Below, piece after piece: positions 1-41,938 of a DNA stretch of 64,000 nt. The position numbers and the translations under genes were made by a program. Each line of letters opens with the position of its first letter. The stretch's first letter is position 1. Below the pieces are notes generated by a model. It saw only the letters and a list, made by a program, of their open reading frames with translations, searched no databases and was not told the DNA's origin. This DNA is from Symbiodinium natans (taxonomy: Eukaryota > Sar > Dinophyceae > Suessiales > Symbiodiniaceae): NCBI GenBank assembly GCA_905221605.1, contig CAJNDS010000812.1, positions 1 to 64,000 of the forward strand, written 5' to 3'.

Positions 1-470
1 GTGGGGGGTTGGGGGTGGGGGGTTGGGGGTTTGGAGCGTTTTCGGGGGGTGGTGGGGTTTAGGGCTCGACTCACCTTTAAGAATAGGGTGAAGAGTTGAG
101 GGTCGAGGCTTGGATGCCTTCAAGGGGGCATCCCTAAACATTGAAGGGGCCCGTCTGTCAGAAGAGGCACCCAAAAAGGACCTCACCATTTTTTAAAACA
201 AGCCCCCACATATCTTCTAAGTACGATTATCACAGGGAAGTGTAGGGAAGCCCTAAACCCTAAACCCGAAACCCCAAATTTGTGAAACTGAACTCCCGAG
301 ATGCCAGTCAGGAACCAGTAAGCTAGCGTCGATCCCCAGGCGCAGACCCGAAACCCAAAACCCTGGCAAAACTCCGAACCCAAAATCCCCAACCCGTAAA
401 GGGTTTAGGGTTCAGGGTTCAGGGTTTAGGGTTTAGGGTTCCGGTTTTAGGGTTTAGGGCTTGGGGCTTG
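1..470. other. Degenerate telomere-like and G-rich DNA
   Basis: G-rich runs (1-60), then mixed CCCTAAA (245-275) and TTTAGGG (397-470) repeats. No gene seen. Confidence 0.6.
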
Positions 471-529
471 GGGTTGAGGACCCCGAAGCCCCAAACCGCA
501 AAGAAAGAAGGAAGCCCCGACCTCCCCCA

Positions 530-574
530 GCTGTCCGTGCCCGGATCACGGCACCGGACCTCCGCGAAAAGATC
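530..574 (-). CDS. Candidate next PPR exon
   Basis: After acceptor CTGCAG|G the phase-0 frame reads DLFAEVRCRDPG, which fits LF-x-EV after exon 22. The 3' boundary is unclear. Confidence 0.4.
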
Positions 575-773
575 CTGCAGACGAAGCCCGAAGAGGCCAA
601 GGCATCAGACACAAGATTCTCTAAGGGTTTGTAGGGTTTCCAGGATTCAAATAGGGTTTATAGGGGCCTATAGGGGTTTGTGGAGGCTTCTAAGGGGTTT
701 TGGGGGTTTTCCAAGGCAGCCGTCCTCGTCTTCTTCACTTTCAGACTCCCGGGAGCGGCCGCAAAGAGCGGAC

Positions 774-31669
<30,896 letters not shown>

Positions 31670-31679
31670 CTTCTCGAAC

Positions 31680-31920
31680 AGGGGTTTAGGGTTTAGGGGT
31701 TCAGGGGTTTAGGGTTTAGGGTTTAGGGTTTAGGGTTTAGGGTTTAGGGTTTAGGGTTTAGGGTTTAGGGGTGCAGGGGTGTAGGGGTGTAGGGGTGCAG
31801 GGGTGTAGGGGTGTAGGGGTTTAGGGTTTAGGGTTTAGGGTTTAGGGTGTAGGGGTTCGGGGGTTAGGGTTAGGGTTTAGGGCTCAGGGTTTAGGGTTTA
31901 GGGTGTAGGGTTTTGGGCTT
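31680..31920. repeat. TTTAGGG array with GTGTAGGG/GTGCAGGG block
   Basis: Includes a run of GGTGTAGGGG-type variant units (31768-31820). Confidence 0.93.
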
Positions 31921-31934
31921 GGGGGTAATCTTGT

Positions 31935-32010
31935 CTCTCGGGGCAGGATACACGCCCGAAGGAAAGCTTTGGGCAGTGCGTTGTGCCATTTCCCACTAGA
32001 TCAGCTGAGC
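31935..32010 (-). CDS. Candidate upstream PPR exon
   Basis: Minus strand reads SGKWHNALPKAFL, a PPR-like W-x2-AL core. Splice boundaries were not resolved. Confidence 0.35.
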
Positions 32011-32362
32011 TGCGTGTGGATTTGCAGTGACCTAAACCCGAAACCCTAAACTCTAAACCCTAAACACTAAACCCTGTTGCTGACAAATGAGGGGATTTTC
32101 TTCAGCTTCCACATGCCTCAGCTCCCATCTGTTGGTGTCATGCAGAGGTCCTCATGCCACTGACGGTGGAGTCTCGGGCTTGAGTGTGTATATATGCACA
32201 TATATGCATGTCTTCACACACACACACACACATTCTCTGCAAGATGAGGCCTAGTCTTAAGCAAGCCTTCATGTGGGCCGAGCCTGAGGTTCTACCCTAA
32301 ACCCTAAAACCCTAAAGCCCTGAAACCCTAAACCCTAAAAAAAACGGAGACCCTCAACCCTC

Positions 32363-32433
32363 AACCGCCTGATCCCAGCAGCGGCCCTTGGAACAGGCGG
32401 CCACAGCGGTGCTGAAGACCACCACATTCCTCC
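32363..32433 (-). CDS. Candidate upstream PPR exon
   Basis: Minus strand reads NVVVFSTAVAACSKGRCWDQ, a good PPR core, after acceptor GGGAG|G. CCCTAAA-type repeats lie on the low side. Its join to exon 1 would need one more exon. Confidence 0.55.
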
Positions 32434-32514
32434 CAACGGGGCGTTTGGCAGAAGAGGGGGGGGGGGGGGGGCTCCAAACCTTGCAAACCTAAACCTCGAA
32501 ACTTGGGATGTTCC

Positions 32515-32586
32515 TCTTTGGGGATGATAATGGGGGGGTTACTATAATCCCGATTCAGGACCTGTTAGCATCAGGAGGAACGCCCC
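32515..32586. mobile_element. MITE-like element, family C copy 1
   Basis: Imperfect terminal inverted repeats GGGATGTTCCTC and GAGGAACGCCCC; the internal TATAATC...GGAC...GTTAG matches 51379-51474. Confidence 0.5.
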
Positions 32587-32643
32587 AACTCGAAACCCAA
32601 GGAGGGATCCAGGGTTTCACAGGCCTCTGTGTGGCCTGACGGG

Positions 32644-32690
32644 ACAAGTCCGCAAAGAGCCACATGGCCTGCTGCCACTGCTCATGGCGT
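32644..32690 (-). CDS. Candidate upstream PPR exon
   Basis: Minus strand after CCCAG|G reads ARHEQWQQAMWLFADLS, a PPR helix pair. Confidence 0.5.
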
Positions 32691-32834
32691 GCCTGGGATC
32701 TTGCTGATAATTTGTTTCGCTTCGTTATGGCTACTTTTGGTCTTGGGCTTTGTGGGCTAACTAGGGTTCACGGCAAAGGGGGCCCCACAAACTGCACCGG
32801 CTCTACACGCCTCACTGATGCTGTAAAGCTGCTA

Positions 32835-32875
32835 GGGTCTTCATGACGGAGGCCACCGACACGGCATCGGTCTGC
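32835..32875 (-). CDS. Candidate upstream PPR exon
   Basis: Minus strand after TTGCAG|A reads TDAVSVASVM, typical of the start of a PPR unit. Confidence 0.4.
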
Positions 32876-32934
32876 AACCTCAATCGACATCCGGTGTCTT
32901 GAATTAGAAACTTCCTGAACCCGAAGTCCTAAAG

Positions 32935-33048
32935 CCCTAAACCCTAAACCCCAAACCCTAAACCCTAAACCCTAAACCCTAAACCCTAAACCCTAAACCC
33001 TAAACCCTAAACCCTAAACCCTAAACCCTAAACCCTAAACCCCTAAAC
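32935..33048. repeat. CCCTAAA array
   Basis: About 15 near-perfect units. Confidence 0.97.
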
Positions 33049-33661
33049 CATTTCACCCTAGTTGGGGTCCCCGTCGGCATAGGCTTCTTGCAGATTCCAC
33101 TATTCGCAAACCCCGAAGGCCCAACATGCCCGCCTCTGACCCACGCCCTGCCAGTAGAGGCTCAATGCTTGCCTTGGCTGGCTTGCATCCATAAATCCAT
33201 TTCTGGGGCTGATATAGAGGCCAATTTTCAACAGACGGTGAATTTTGGAAAGTTTTTGTTGAAAATGTGTAGGGACTGTGAGAGGCAGTGTTGGTCATTT
33301 TTTTGCCCTTAGGGGATTTCGACTTCCATGTGCGCGTGCAGTTGAGCAAGGTGGCATGATAGGTTCCTTCCTTGTCGCCAAGTAGTTTCGTCCACCAAAC
33401 AAAGGCGAGCTAGCCCCACCTAAGTATATCCTGCAGTAGACGCATTTGCAGAAACCAGGGGCATGAGGCTGGTGAGAGGGATACCAAGTCATGAACATTG
33501 AACATGCGAGCAAGCGAACAAACCAGGGGTGCCCCTCCTCTACCCCAAAAAGAAAATACCCTATACCCTAAACCCTAAACCTTAAACCTTAAAGACGAAC
33601 CCCATCCCCAAAGATGGACCCCTGATGTAACCCTGAACCCGAAGCACTGAACCCCAAGGTG

Positions 33662-33708
33662 CCTCCACTGGCTTGAAGAGCGCATCGCCTCATCCCACTC
33701 CTTCCTGC
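33662..33708 (-). CDS. Candidate upstream PPR exon
   Basis: Minus strand after TTGCAG|G reads KEWDEAMRSSSQW. TTTAGGG repeats lie on the high side, as for confirmed exons. Confidence 0.4.
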
Positions 33709-33727
33709 AATACGATTGAAGTTTCAG

Positions 33728-33870
33728 GGGTTTAGGGCTTCGGGTTTAGGGTTTAGGGTTTAGGGTTTAGGGTTTAGGGTTTAGGGTTTAGGGTTTGGGG
33801 TTTGGGGTTTGGGGTTTGGGGTTTGGGGTTTGGGGTTTGGGGTTTGAGGCTTAGGGTTTAGGGCTTTGGG
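33728..33870. repeat. TTTAGGG then TTTGGGG array
   Basis: Two homogeneous blocks. Confidence 0.95.
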
Positions 33871-33946
33871 CTTGGGGAACGAGGCGGTGGCGGGGCTTAA
33901 GTGTCATGGGTGGAAGGCTTCGGGCTTGGTGCTTTGAAGATAGAGT

Positions 33947-34238
33947 ACTACTACTTGCCTAAGAACCCCCCCCCCCCCCCACAAATAAAAGAAACTATTT
34001 TTACCCTTATAGAGACGAACATTTTTTTGAGGTTAAGCAAATAGTAGAGAAAGGGGTATAGGGTTGTTGCCCATCCTGGAGACTGCACTCCGCAGCACCC
34101 TAAATGCTAAACTGCCACTTGCTTAAGAACCCTCCAAGAAAATCACAAAAATATTCCTTAGAAGGGAAATATAGGGATGACTAGACAATAGTTGTTTGGG
34201 GGGGGCTCTTAACTTTGGGTTCTTAAGCAAATAGTAGT
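33947..34238. mobile_element. Nested or tandem foldback elements
   Basis: ACTACTACTTGCCTAAGAACC (33947-33967) is inverted at 34218-34238 (19/21 match). A second inverted pair lies inside (34031-34048 and about 34113-34131), so two elements with the same ends may be joined. Confidence 0.6.
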
Positions 34239-35069
34239 AAACCCTAACGGCCTAAACCTTAAGCGTTAAGCCCCTAAACCCACCACCCGAAACCCTAAAC
34301 CCGAAACCCGAAACCCACAGCCCGGGGAGTGCGAAGATCTTTGGGTGATATTGGAAATTTCGTTGTCTTGTCTTCTTAGCAACAGTTCCCTCAGCAGGAG
34401 GTCGTGAAAAAAAGATTTCCGGTTTATACATGCGTTGGAGTTGGGGGTTTTGCGTTGAAGGTACCCTTTACTGCTACAAGGCCCAGGATCCCAAGCTGAA
34501 ACGCTTCATCTCCACTAGTAGCAACCCTTTCGAACCATGAAAAAAGAACAGGCCGCGGTACTTCTCACAAAGCCAACGAAATCCTAGAGCCCCTTAACAG
34601 CACGTCTGAAACCCTAAAACCCGTCACCCTGACGGTAGACCCCCCACCCTCGAATATAATGCGAACATGAAGTGCCCGAGTCTCAAACACACCCAGACCT
34701 TAAATTTGCCGTCTCGGTGGCTTTGTGTGCACCGTGGACAGCAGCTGCGCGTCGCAGGAGGCCCAGAACAATGCCGTGCTCGAGGCCTGTCATACAAAGG
34801 ATTTAGGGTTAGGGTTGTTAGCGGGTATACAAACCCTAAGCCCTACGCCCTAAGCGCTAAACCCTAAACCCTGGGCCCTAAACCTAAACCCCATGATCAA
34901 CAGCACAGGGCCCTGTCAACCTCTTACACAAGGCTCTTGCAAGAGCCCTGTAGTATGTGAAGCACCCCCACCAGAAACTGTAGGTCCTATCATCGGAAAA
35001 TTTCAGGATTCAAGGGGCCCTCAACGGCTTAGGGTTCAGGAACGGAGAATCCTGAGCCCCGTTTAAGTT

Positions 35070-35270
35070 TTAGGGTTTAGGGTTTAGGGTTTAGGGTTTA
35101 GGGTTTAGGGTTTAGAGTTTAGGGTTTAGGGTTTAGGGTTTAGGGTTTAGGGTTTAGGGTTTAGGGCTTAGGGTTTAGGGCTTAGGGCTTAGGGCTTAGG
35201 GTTTAGGGTTTAGGGTTTAGGGTTTAGGGTTTAGGGTTTAGGGTTTAGGGTTTAGGGTTTAGGGCTTGCG
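35070..35270. repeat. TTTAGGG array
   Basis: About 28 units with a short CTTAGGG block. Confidence 0.97.
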
Positions 35271-35344
35271 GTTTTTGCCGCAAAGTGTCACCCCAAGACT
35301 TGCCCCAAAGCCTCGAACCGAAAGCCCTGCTCAAGGCAGCGCCT

Positions 35345-35440
35345 AAAACCCCCCAAAGCTGTCCTCGCCATTGGCCCTCCGCGCGTGTGGCGCGCCGAAG
35401 CCCAGGCTCTGCATGTCAAGTTCGTAGAACAAGGAGGCGG
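35345..35440 (-). CDS. Candidate exon, possibly PPR
   Basis: Minus strand reads LFYELDMQSLGFGAPHARRA. GC-rich and open, with degenerate telomere repeats on both sides. Identity uncertain. Confidence 0.3.
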
Positions 35441-35719
35441 GACAAGGGCGAGGGGGGTGGAGGGGGGAACACGCCATGCGGCTTACGGTTGTAGGGTTTT
35501 CAGGGTTGAGGGTAGGGTTTCGGGTTTGGAGGTTTAAGGTTGAGGGTGAGTTAGAGGCTTTGGGTTTAGAAAGCTTTGCCCTGAGCCTGTAAGTGCTACA
35601 CATGGGCGCCGACTTCGGATTCTGAGCCCAAAAGACGAGCGCACGGAACCCTAAACCCAAACAAAGTGCCAGTATAGGGCGAGGGCAAGCATCTTGCCCT
35701 TCTGCTCTGAAATGTGCCT

Positions 35720-35900
35720 TTTAGGGTTTGGGTTTGGGTTTAGGGTTTAGGGTTTAGGGTTTAGGGTTCAGGGTTCAGGGTTCAGGGTTCAGGGTTCAGG
35801 GTTCAGGGTTCAGGGTTCAGGGTTTGGGGTTTGGGGTTTGGGGTTTAGGGTTTAGGGTTTAGGGTTTAGGGTTTAGGGTTTAGGGTTTAGGGTTTAGGGT
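35720..35900. repeat. TTTAGGG/TTCAGGG array
   Basis: A homogeneous TTCAGGG block (35765-35820) is embedded. Confidence 0.95.
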
Positions 35901-36287
35901 TTCTAGTTTCTAATGTTTCCGAAATCCGCCTCAGGGCTCTAAAAATTTGGGCGAGATGCGTATCTGAAATTCGTTAGTGGGCCGGCAACGTACACCGCTC
36001 TAAACTTTGAACCAGAAACCCTTCACCACAACCCAAGGCCTCCTCAAGGCCCTCGACCCTACAGATTTCTGGTTGAGTGTTCTAGGCTTAGGGTTCAGGG
36101 CTTTCAAGGGAAGCCTAAGCAAAGCACCGAAACGATAAATTCCGCACTTCTCAAAGAAATCTGGGACTCGACTTGACGGAGATTTCTTGTGGGAGATGGC
36201 TTTGGGGTTCGAGGTGCTCCTAAACCCTGACCCTCCACTTTCCGACTACAGCGGCCTCTACATACATTTACAAAATTAAACCTGACA

Positions 36288-36388
36288 TTATATGTATATA
36301 TATATATATATGTGTGTGTGTACAAACATCTTACAACTATATACACATGTATACATATACATACATCTGTATATATACACATATATCA
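36288..36388. repeat. TATA/TGTATACA-rich microsatellite
   Basis: Alternating purine-pyrimidine stretch. Confidence 0.9.
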
Positions 36389-36399
36389 GCGCATACACG

Positions 36400-37350
36400 T
36401 TCGGAGGCAGGCTCCACACTTTTGCTGCGCGAAGGTACCTGGTAGGAGGCTGTCATTCAAAACAACCCCCACCCCCTTCCGCCATGGCCTCCAGCAGCCC
36501 CTGGCCGGGTGCTTTGCCCCGCGCGGGGGGCCCACTGAAGCCTCAAGTCCCCTCAACACGACGTGCCATCTTGGAACCCTAAACCAAAGCATCAAACCTC
36601 CTTCTCCCCTTAGAACCAAGCATAAACGGCATGGTCCTATAAAAATGTTTAATTGAACAACGTCCCTAGCCTGAAACCCATGGCCCACTGGCTTGAAAGA
36701 AGGCCATGACATCTGGAGGCTGGCGTGGGCTTCAGCGAGAGGCCAAATGGCTGAGAGCTTCTATGTTTTTGGGATTTGTGGCTAGGGATTATATAGGGTC
36801 TAGGGTTTGGGGTTTAGGGGTTAGGGGTTTAGGGGCGCTAGGCTCTTGGAGTTTTGGTGTGAGAGGAGGGGGCCTCAGCGACTTGGTGAAGCCCAGGAAT
36901 GTGTACACGATCCCAGGCCAAAAACGCACGGAAGCGCGGGAATTAGATGCAATGCACGGAGGTGCATGGAACGAATTGAGCATACCCCCGGAGACTTCAA
37001 AGCCAGGGGGATCGCAGGCGGTCCCGGACGGCCCAAGGATCAAACAGCCCAGGCGCCCTCGTAGGTCATAAACAAGACCTCAGCAGCTTCTGGGCAGCAG
37101 GGTTTAGGGTTGACGGTTTGCGGTTCAGGGTTTAGGGTTTGGGGTTGAAGGTTCAGGGTGTAGGGTTTGGGATTTAGGGTTTTGGGTTTAGGGTGGCAAG
37201 GTTCGGGGCTTGGCCTGCAGCCGTGGCACATGGTTGGAGAGCGCCAGCATCGATAACAGCAAACAGACGCAGCTGCACAGCCTTCAGCAATCCCGTGGGA
37301 TCAGGATACCCGAAGAGCCCCATGGGGGTTCAGGGTTGAGGGTTTAGGGT

Positions 37351-37382
<32 letters not shown>

Positions 37383-37430
37383 GGTTTAGGGTTTAGGGTT
37401 ATGACACGGGATGTCCGGCCAGAGGCAGGA
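36400..37430. other. No gene recognised
   Basis: GC-rich patches at 36480-36560 and 37200-37300 between degenerate telomere repeats may be exons, but no convincing frame with splice sites was found. Confidence 0.4.
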
Positions 37431-37435
37431 TTCAC

Positions 37436-38170
37436 GGAATATTTTTTGTTGATCTTTTTATGGTTTTCTTATGGTTTTTTATGATTTCGAAAATCCTCGA
37501 TTTATGATTTATTTATGGATATGACAACACATATGTTTCTTTATGATTGGAAATATGTGGCGTAATATGATTTTATATGATTCAGTGCGTGATGTTTATG
37601 ATTTTTGTTTGCTTTCTACCTGCTCAGGACCATGCAAACCACACAAACCACAAAGTACGAGTATGGCTGGTTTGGTGGGGGGCGGGGGTTGCAGGGTGGG
37701 GGTGGGGTGGGGTTGGGGGGGAGGGGGGGGACGGGGGGCGGGGGGGCGGTGCGGGGGGGTTCGGGAGGAGGCGGGGGGGCGGAGAAGGGGAACAGCACCT
37801 GGGATCGTGAAACACTGCAAAACACGGCGTTTTTTTGATGATTTTTTGTGATTTTTTGTGATTATCAAACTTACGATAAAAATATGATTTCGGTATGGCC
37901 TGTTTGGCTCTCCACTCCCCACCTCCTCCGGCCCCTCCCCCCTATACCCCCCCGCCCACCCCCCACCCCCCGCCAATCAAGCGGATGTGTGGACGCTGCG
38001 GGCAGAGTCGGGCTTGGGTGAGGGGCGATATGGCTGGAGTCCTGAGTGGAAGAACAAGCTTTGTCAAAGCTAAATAAAGCCATCTCGCGGGCTATAAAAA
38101 AACATAATTAAATCATAAACACAAGAAACCTAGAAAATTGCCCGAATCATAAAAACATCATATAAAAAAT
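37436..38170. repeat. AT-rich ATGATTTTT repeats flanking G-rich and C-rich tracts
   Basis: TTTATGATT-type motifs at 37440-37620 and 37825-37890 appear inverted at 38095-38170. A G-rich tract (37676-37790) and a C-rich tract (37915-37978) lie between. Confidence 0.6.
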
Positions 38171-38659
38171 GATTTAACATCAGGGCTCCTGTGGCTGGAA
38201 TGGGTGTCATAAGTTTAGGGTTTAGGGTTTAGGGTTACCCCTTAAATAAGGAGTATGCCTGAAATTATGTAGGGATCTTTGGTATGATTTAAGGTAGATT
38301 CCTTAGTTGAGGGGTATTGGGCTCTCTCTGGGTACAGAATCCCCCCCCGTATCTCTAACAAGGAAGCCCTGACCCTTTGCCCTGCGCCGTAAACGCATTG
38401 CTCTGTGAGTGCTTGCCGGAGATTGCGGCCCGGCAGCACTGCAAGCACCAAAGAACTGGAGATGCAAATCAGGATGAAGACGCCAGCTGCCACCTGAGCA
38501 GCGAGGAGTTGAGGGGCTGAGGGAACCAGAGCACTTCCAAACTCCCAAGCTCCCAAGCCCTCAGTCCGCAGTAGGCCCTCAGAGTTCAACCCTCCACCCT
38601 TCACGGCATGTTGGGCTTTAGAGTTTGGAGTTTAAGGTCTCAGGGTTTTAGGGCTCAGG

Positions 38660-38835
38660 GCTTTAAAACAGCACCCGCAAGCCATCCAGGCCCCGGCACC
38701 AGGGCAGTCAGGGTCAGGAAGGTGACGGCCGAAAGGTCCGCCACACAGGACTCGCCGAAGGCCTCCGTCTAAACCCTAAACCCTAAACCCTAAACCCTAA
38801 ACCCTGAACCCTAAACCCTAAACCCTCAACCCTGA
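38660..38835. other. GC-rich segment then CCCTAAA array
   Basis: The segment 38660-38770 has TTTAGGG-type DNA on its low side and CCCTAAA on its high side, the reverse of confirmed exons, so I treat it as intronic. Confidence 0.4.
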
Positions 38836-38954
38836 AGGGTGGGTGACGTCGGAGGGTTCAGAGGGCTGCAAACCGTAAAGCCACCCCGAAACCCCTAAAC
38901 AGCAGAGAGCAGACCCGAAGCTGAGTGTTCAAGGGTCCTGGAGTGCACCGCGCT

Positions 38955-39090
38955 CTTAGGGTTTAGGGTATTTAGGGTTTAGGGTTCAGGGTTTGGGGTT
39001 AGGGGTCAGGGTTTAGGGTCAAGGGTTTAGGGTTTAGGGTCTAGGGTCTAGGGTCTAGGGTTTAGGATTTAGGGTTTAGGGTTCAGGGCT
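38955..39090. repeat. TTTAGGG array
   Basis: Degenerate, with TCTAGGG variants. Confidence 0.9.
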
Positions 39091-39498
39091 TTCGCATGGC
39101 GAGCCGCTCCAAATGCAGCGAGCCCCGTCTTAAGCTCGTCGGACCTGCCGGAAAGTGGGGCAGGGGGCGGGGGGGTGTTAGGGTTTAGGGCTTAGGATGT
39201 CTAGTGTTCCGAACATTTAGGTAGTGGGGGGGGAGGTTACCTGCTTTGGGGGCTATGACGAGGGTCGAGGGCTCCGAGTTTAGTTTAGGGTTTGAGGGTG
39301 GTGGTACTCGTATCTATTTTGGCCCGAAACCCTAAATCCCAAAGTTGCAGACGTCTTCCAAACTCCGGACAAATCTGGGGAGTTAAAAGCCTTCAGCCCC
39401 ATGTTGCTGGAAACTCTAAACCCTAAACCGGAAAACTCGTCACACTTTAAGAACATCCCAGAGCCCCTAATCCTTGGGGGGGGGGGGGGGCTTTATGG

Positions 39499-39625
39499 TG
39501 TGTATATATATATATATGTATATATGTATATATGTATATATGTATATATGTATATATGTATATATGTGTCTATGTATATATATGTATATATGTATATATG
39601 TATATATGTATATATGTATATATGT
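39499..39625. repeat. (TATATG)n microsatellite
   Basis: About 125 bp of TATATGTATA units. Confidence 0.97.
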
Positions 39626-40097
39626 AGTTTAGGGTGTTTAGGGTGTTAAGGGTTTTGGGTAAACACATCAACCCACTCTGCGACAGCCCTGTCTTTTCAC
39701 CATCAAACCCTTCGGGCCCTAAACCCTTCAACCCCTATGAACCCTTGAGCTACAACTCTTAAACCCTGAACCCGAAACTTTAAGCCCTCAACCCTAAACC
39801 GCAAACCCTAAGCCCTAAGCATACTTAATTGCGACAGCAAAGCCAGGTGCGAATTTCTTGCGAGATTTCCGGGACTTCTCTGAATATCACTCTGAATATG
39901 GCAACCACTCACGGGGGCCTCCGCCTAAGCTGGACCCTAGACCTCCCGAAGCCCAGAACCCGCACATGCCCGGGGTCTGCCTCTCAGCCTCCTGGGGCTT
40001 CAAGCCGTCCTTCCAGTGGCCGCCATCTGCAGTGTGCTTCCGTCGCCTCGGGGCTTTTGGGGGGGGGGGGGGGGGGCTTATGGCGGATCGCTTTGCG

Positions 40098-40154
40098 TTT
40101 AGGGCTGAGGGCTGAGGGCTGAGGGCTGAGGGCTGAGGGCTGAGGGTTGAAGGT

Positions 40155-40228
<74 letters not shown>
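40098..40228. repeat. GGGCTGA then GGGTTGA array
   Basis: Telomere-variant 7-mers in two homogeneous blocks. Confidence 0.95.
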
Positions 40229-40439
40229 GACTTGCACTTGGGAGTACGAAATCCAAGTCTACCACAAACCTTGGGCTTCCAACTGCTTGAAAGCACGCTC
40301 AGCCTGAGAAGCGGGTTACGGGATGGATTCAGAGAGGTTCGGGTTTTAAGGGCTTCGGGCTTAGGGTTTAGGGGTTTATGGTTTGGGGCGGTTCAGGCGT
40401 TCAGGGCCAGTTCAGGGGGCACACCCCGCGTGCGCAGGG

Positions 40440-41000
40440 ACACACTGTACTGAACTTGGAACCCTAGCAAAAATTAGTTGTTTATGCTGTTTCATAGGAA
40501 CTACAGTACCCAAAAACTACAAATTATTTCCAAGTACCCCTTAACACAACTTGCAGCAAAAGCGTCTTCGCGGCGGCCCACGAGGAGCTCTCCTCGGCCA
40601 GCCTTTTGCATCTCCACCTGAGCTTGGCCCTGAAAATCTCTCTGGAAAGCAAACTGTAAACCCTTAACCATGATCCTCCTAAACCCCCTAGTCTAAGAAA
40701 TATATCTTAAACCACATACAAAGGAAAACATCCCAAGCGCCCCAGTCACTGGCGCAGCGCCGGCTCGCTGCTGGCCTCCAAGAACAGCCGTGGAAACTCT
40801 AAAGACGGCACATGCTTGCCTTGTCCTCTCAAGATGTCCCCTTTTCCAACGGCAGCCTCGAATCGGAACTGCACCTCAGGGCTGTTTTACAGCCCGTGGG
40901 CGCAGACTGGCACTGCCCCAAAGTGAGCGGGAAACATTCAGTCGCGGTTTCCTGCTTGCTTGCCTGCTGGCTTGCCACGTCTCGGGGGGGCGCCTGTGTT
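40440..41000. other. No gene assigned
   Basis: Downstream of the TIR-like gene stop. Minus strand at 40565-40630 reads LAEESSSWAAAKTLLLQ, faintly PPR-like, with no clear splice sites. Confidence 0.3.
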
Positions 41001-41004
41001 TGGC

Positions 41005-41938
41005 TCAAAGCTTGCTGGGGCTCGCGCTTTGCTCGGGCGCTCTCTCAAAACAGTGCCCGGACTGCAGAGGCTGCGGAGGCTCTCGCCTTGCACACAGCAC
41101 GAAGTGAAATGCTGCCACGAGCAACGAAGTGAGCAGCGAACTCCCAGCATACAGGAAGGCGGCTAGCAAAGGCTTCTTAAGCAGCGTGGTCAGCGCGTAC
41201 AGGAAAGCATGCGGGGACAACGTGTTCACCACAAGGCCCAGGTAGCCAACCATCAGGCGCATGCAGGAAGCCTGCCGACTTTGCCAGCGAGCCAACCATC
41301 CAGCGATCAGGTAGCTGGTCGGAGAAATCCAAAAGACAGCCGCAACGCCAATGACCAGCTGGGCCGCTGCCCAGTTGAAGTCCCTGCCTCTGGCCCGGGC
41401 AACCGCAAAGTCCGTCTGACCCCAGATGACGAGCATGTTAATGGCCAACATCCAGGCGTATCCACACGGGAACGTAGAGACGTGTGCTATAAAACGATTC
41501 CGCACCTCCGTGCGAACACGGGCTTCGAAAGCATCAATGGACCCGAACCACTTGCTGATGCATTGCGTCAATATCTCCCTGTCGCACATGATGGGCTCTC
41601 CATTCTCACCGAAGTGGTTTACTGAACAACACTGGCAGCTCGTGTCCGCCCAGCAGAACTTCTGGAAGCTTACTTCAGCCGCCATGACACTGCGCCAGTA
41701 CTGCAACAGAAGGTAGTTGAAGATGAGGGTGTACGCCAGCAAGGCCACAATCCTGACCATTTGCAGCAGACCGCCGGCCGGCAAACAGATTTCAAGTCCG
41801 ATGATCATGGACGGCAGGAGGATCATGGCAAAGGTGACAGGCGCGAGCAGGATGGGCTTGATCAGCAAGCACGAGTGCGCGTCTTCGGGCTCTCGGCGGC
41901 TATGCAGGAACGCTGCTAGCTCGAAGAGACACCAAGTC
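41005..41938 (-). CDS. TIR-like gene, exon 3
   Basis: Acceptor GTCGCAG|G restores S-R-T-W-C-L-F-E-L across the junction. The rest encodes several hydrophobic segments (for example ILLAPVTFAMILLPSMIIG and IVALLAYTLIFNYLLL) and a TGA stop at 41005. Confidence 0.8.

Noticed and set aside
38660-38770. PPR exon LSAVTFLTLTAL on the minus strand
   Set aside because: Poor PPR match, no clear splice sites, and the flanking arrays have the polarity opposite to supported exons.
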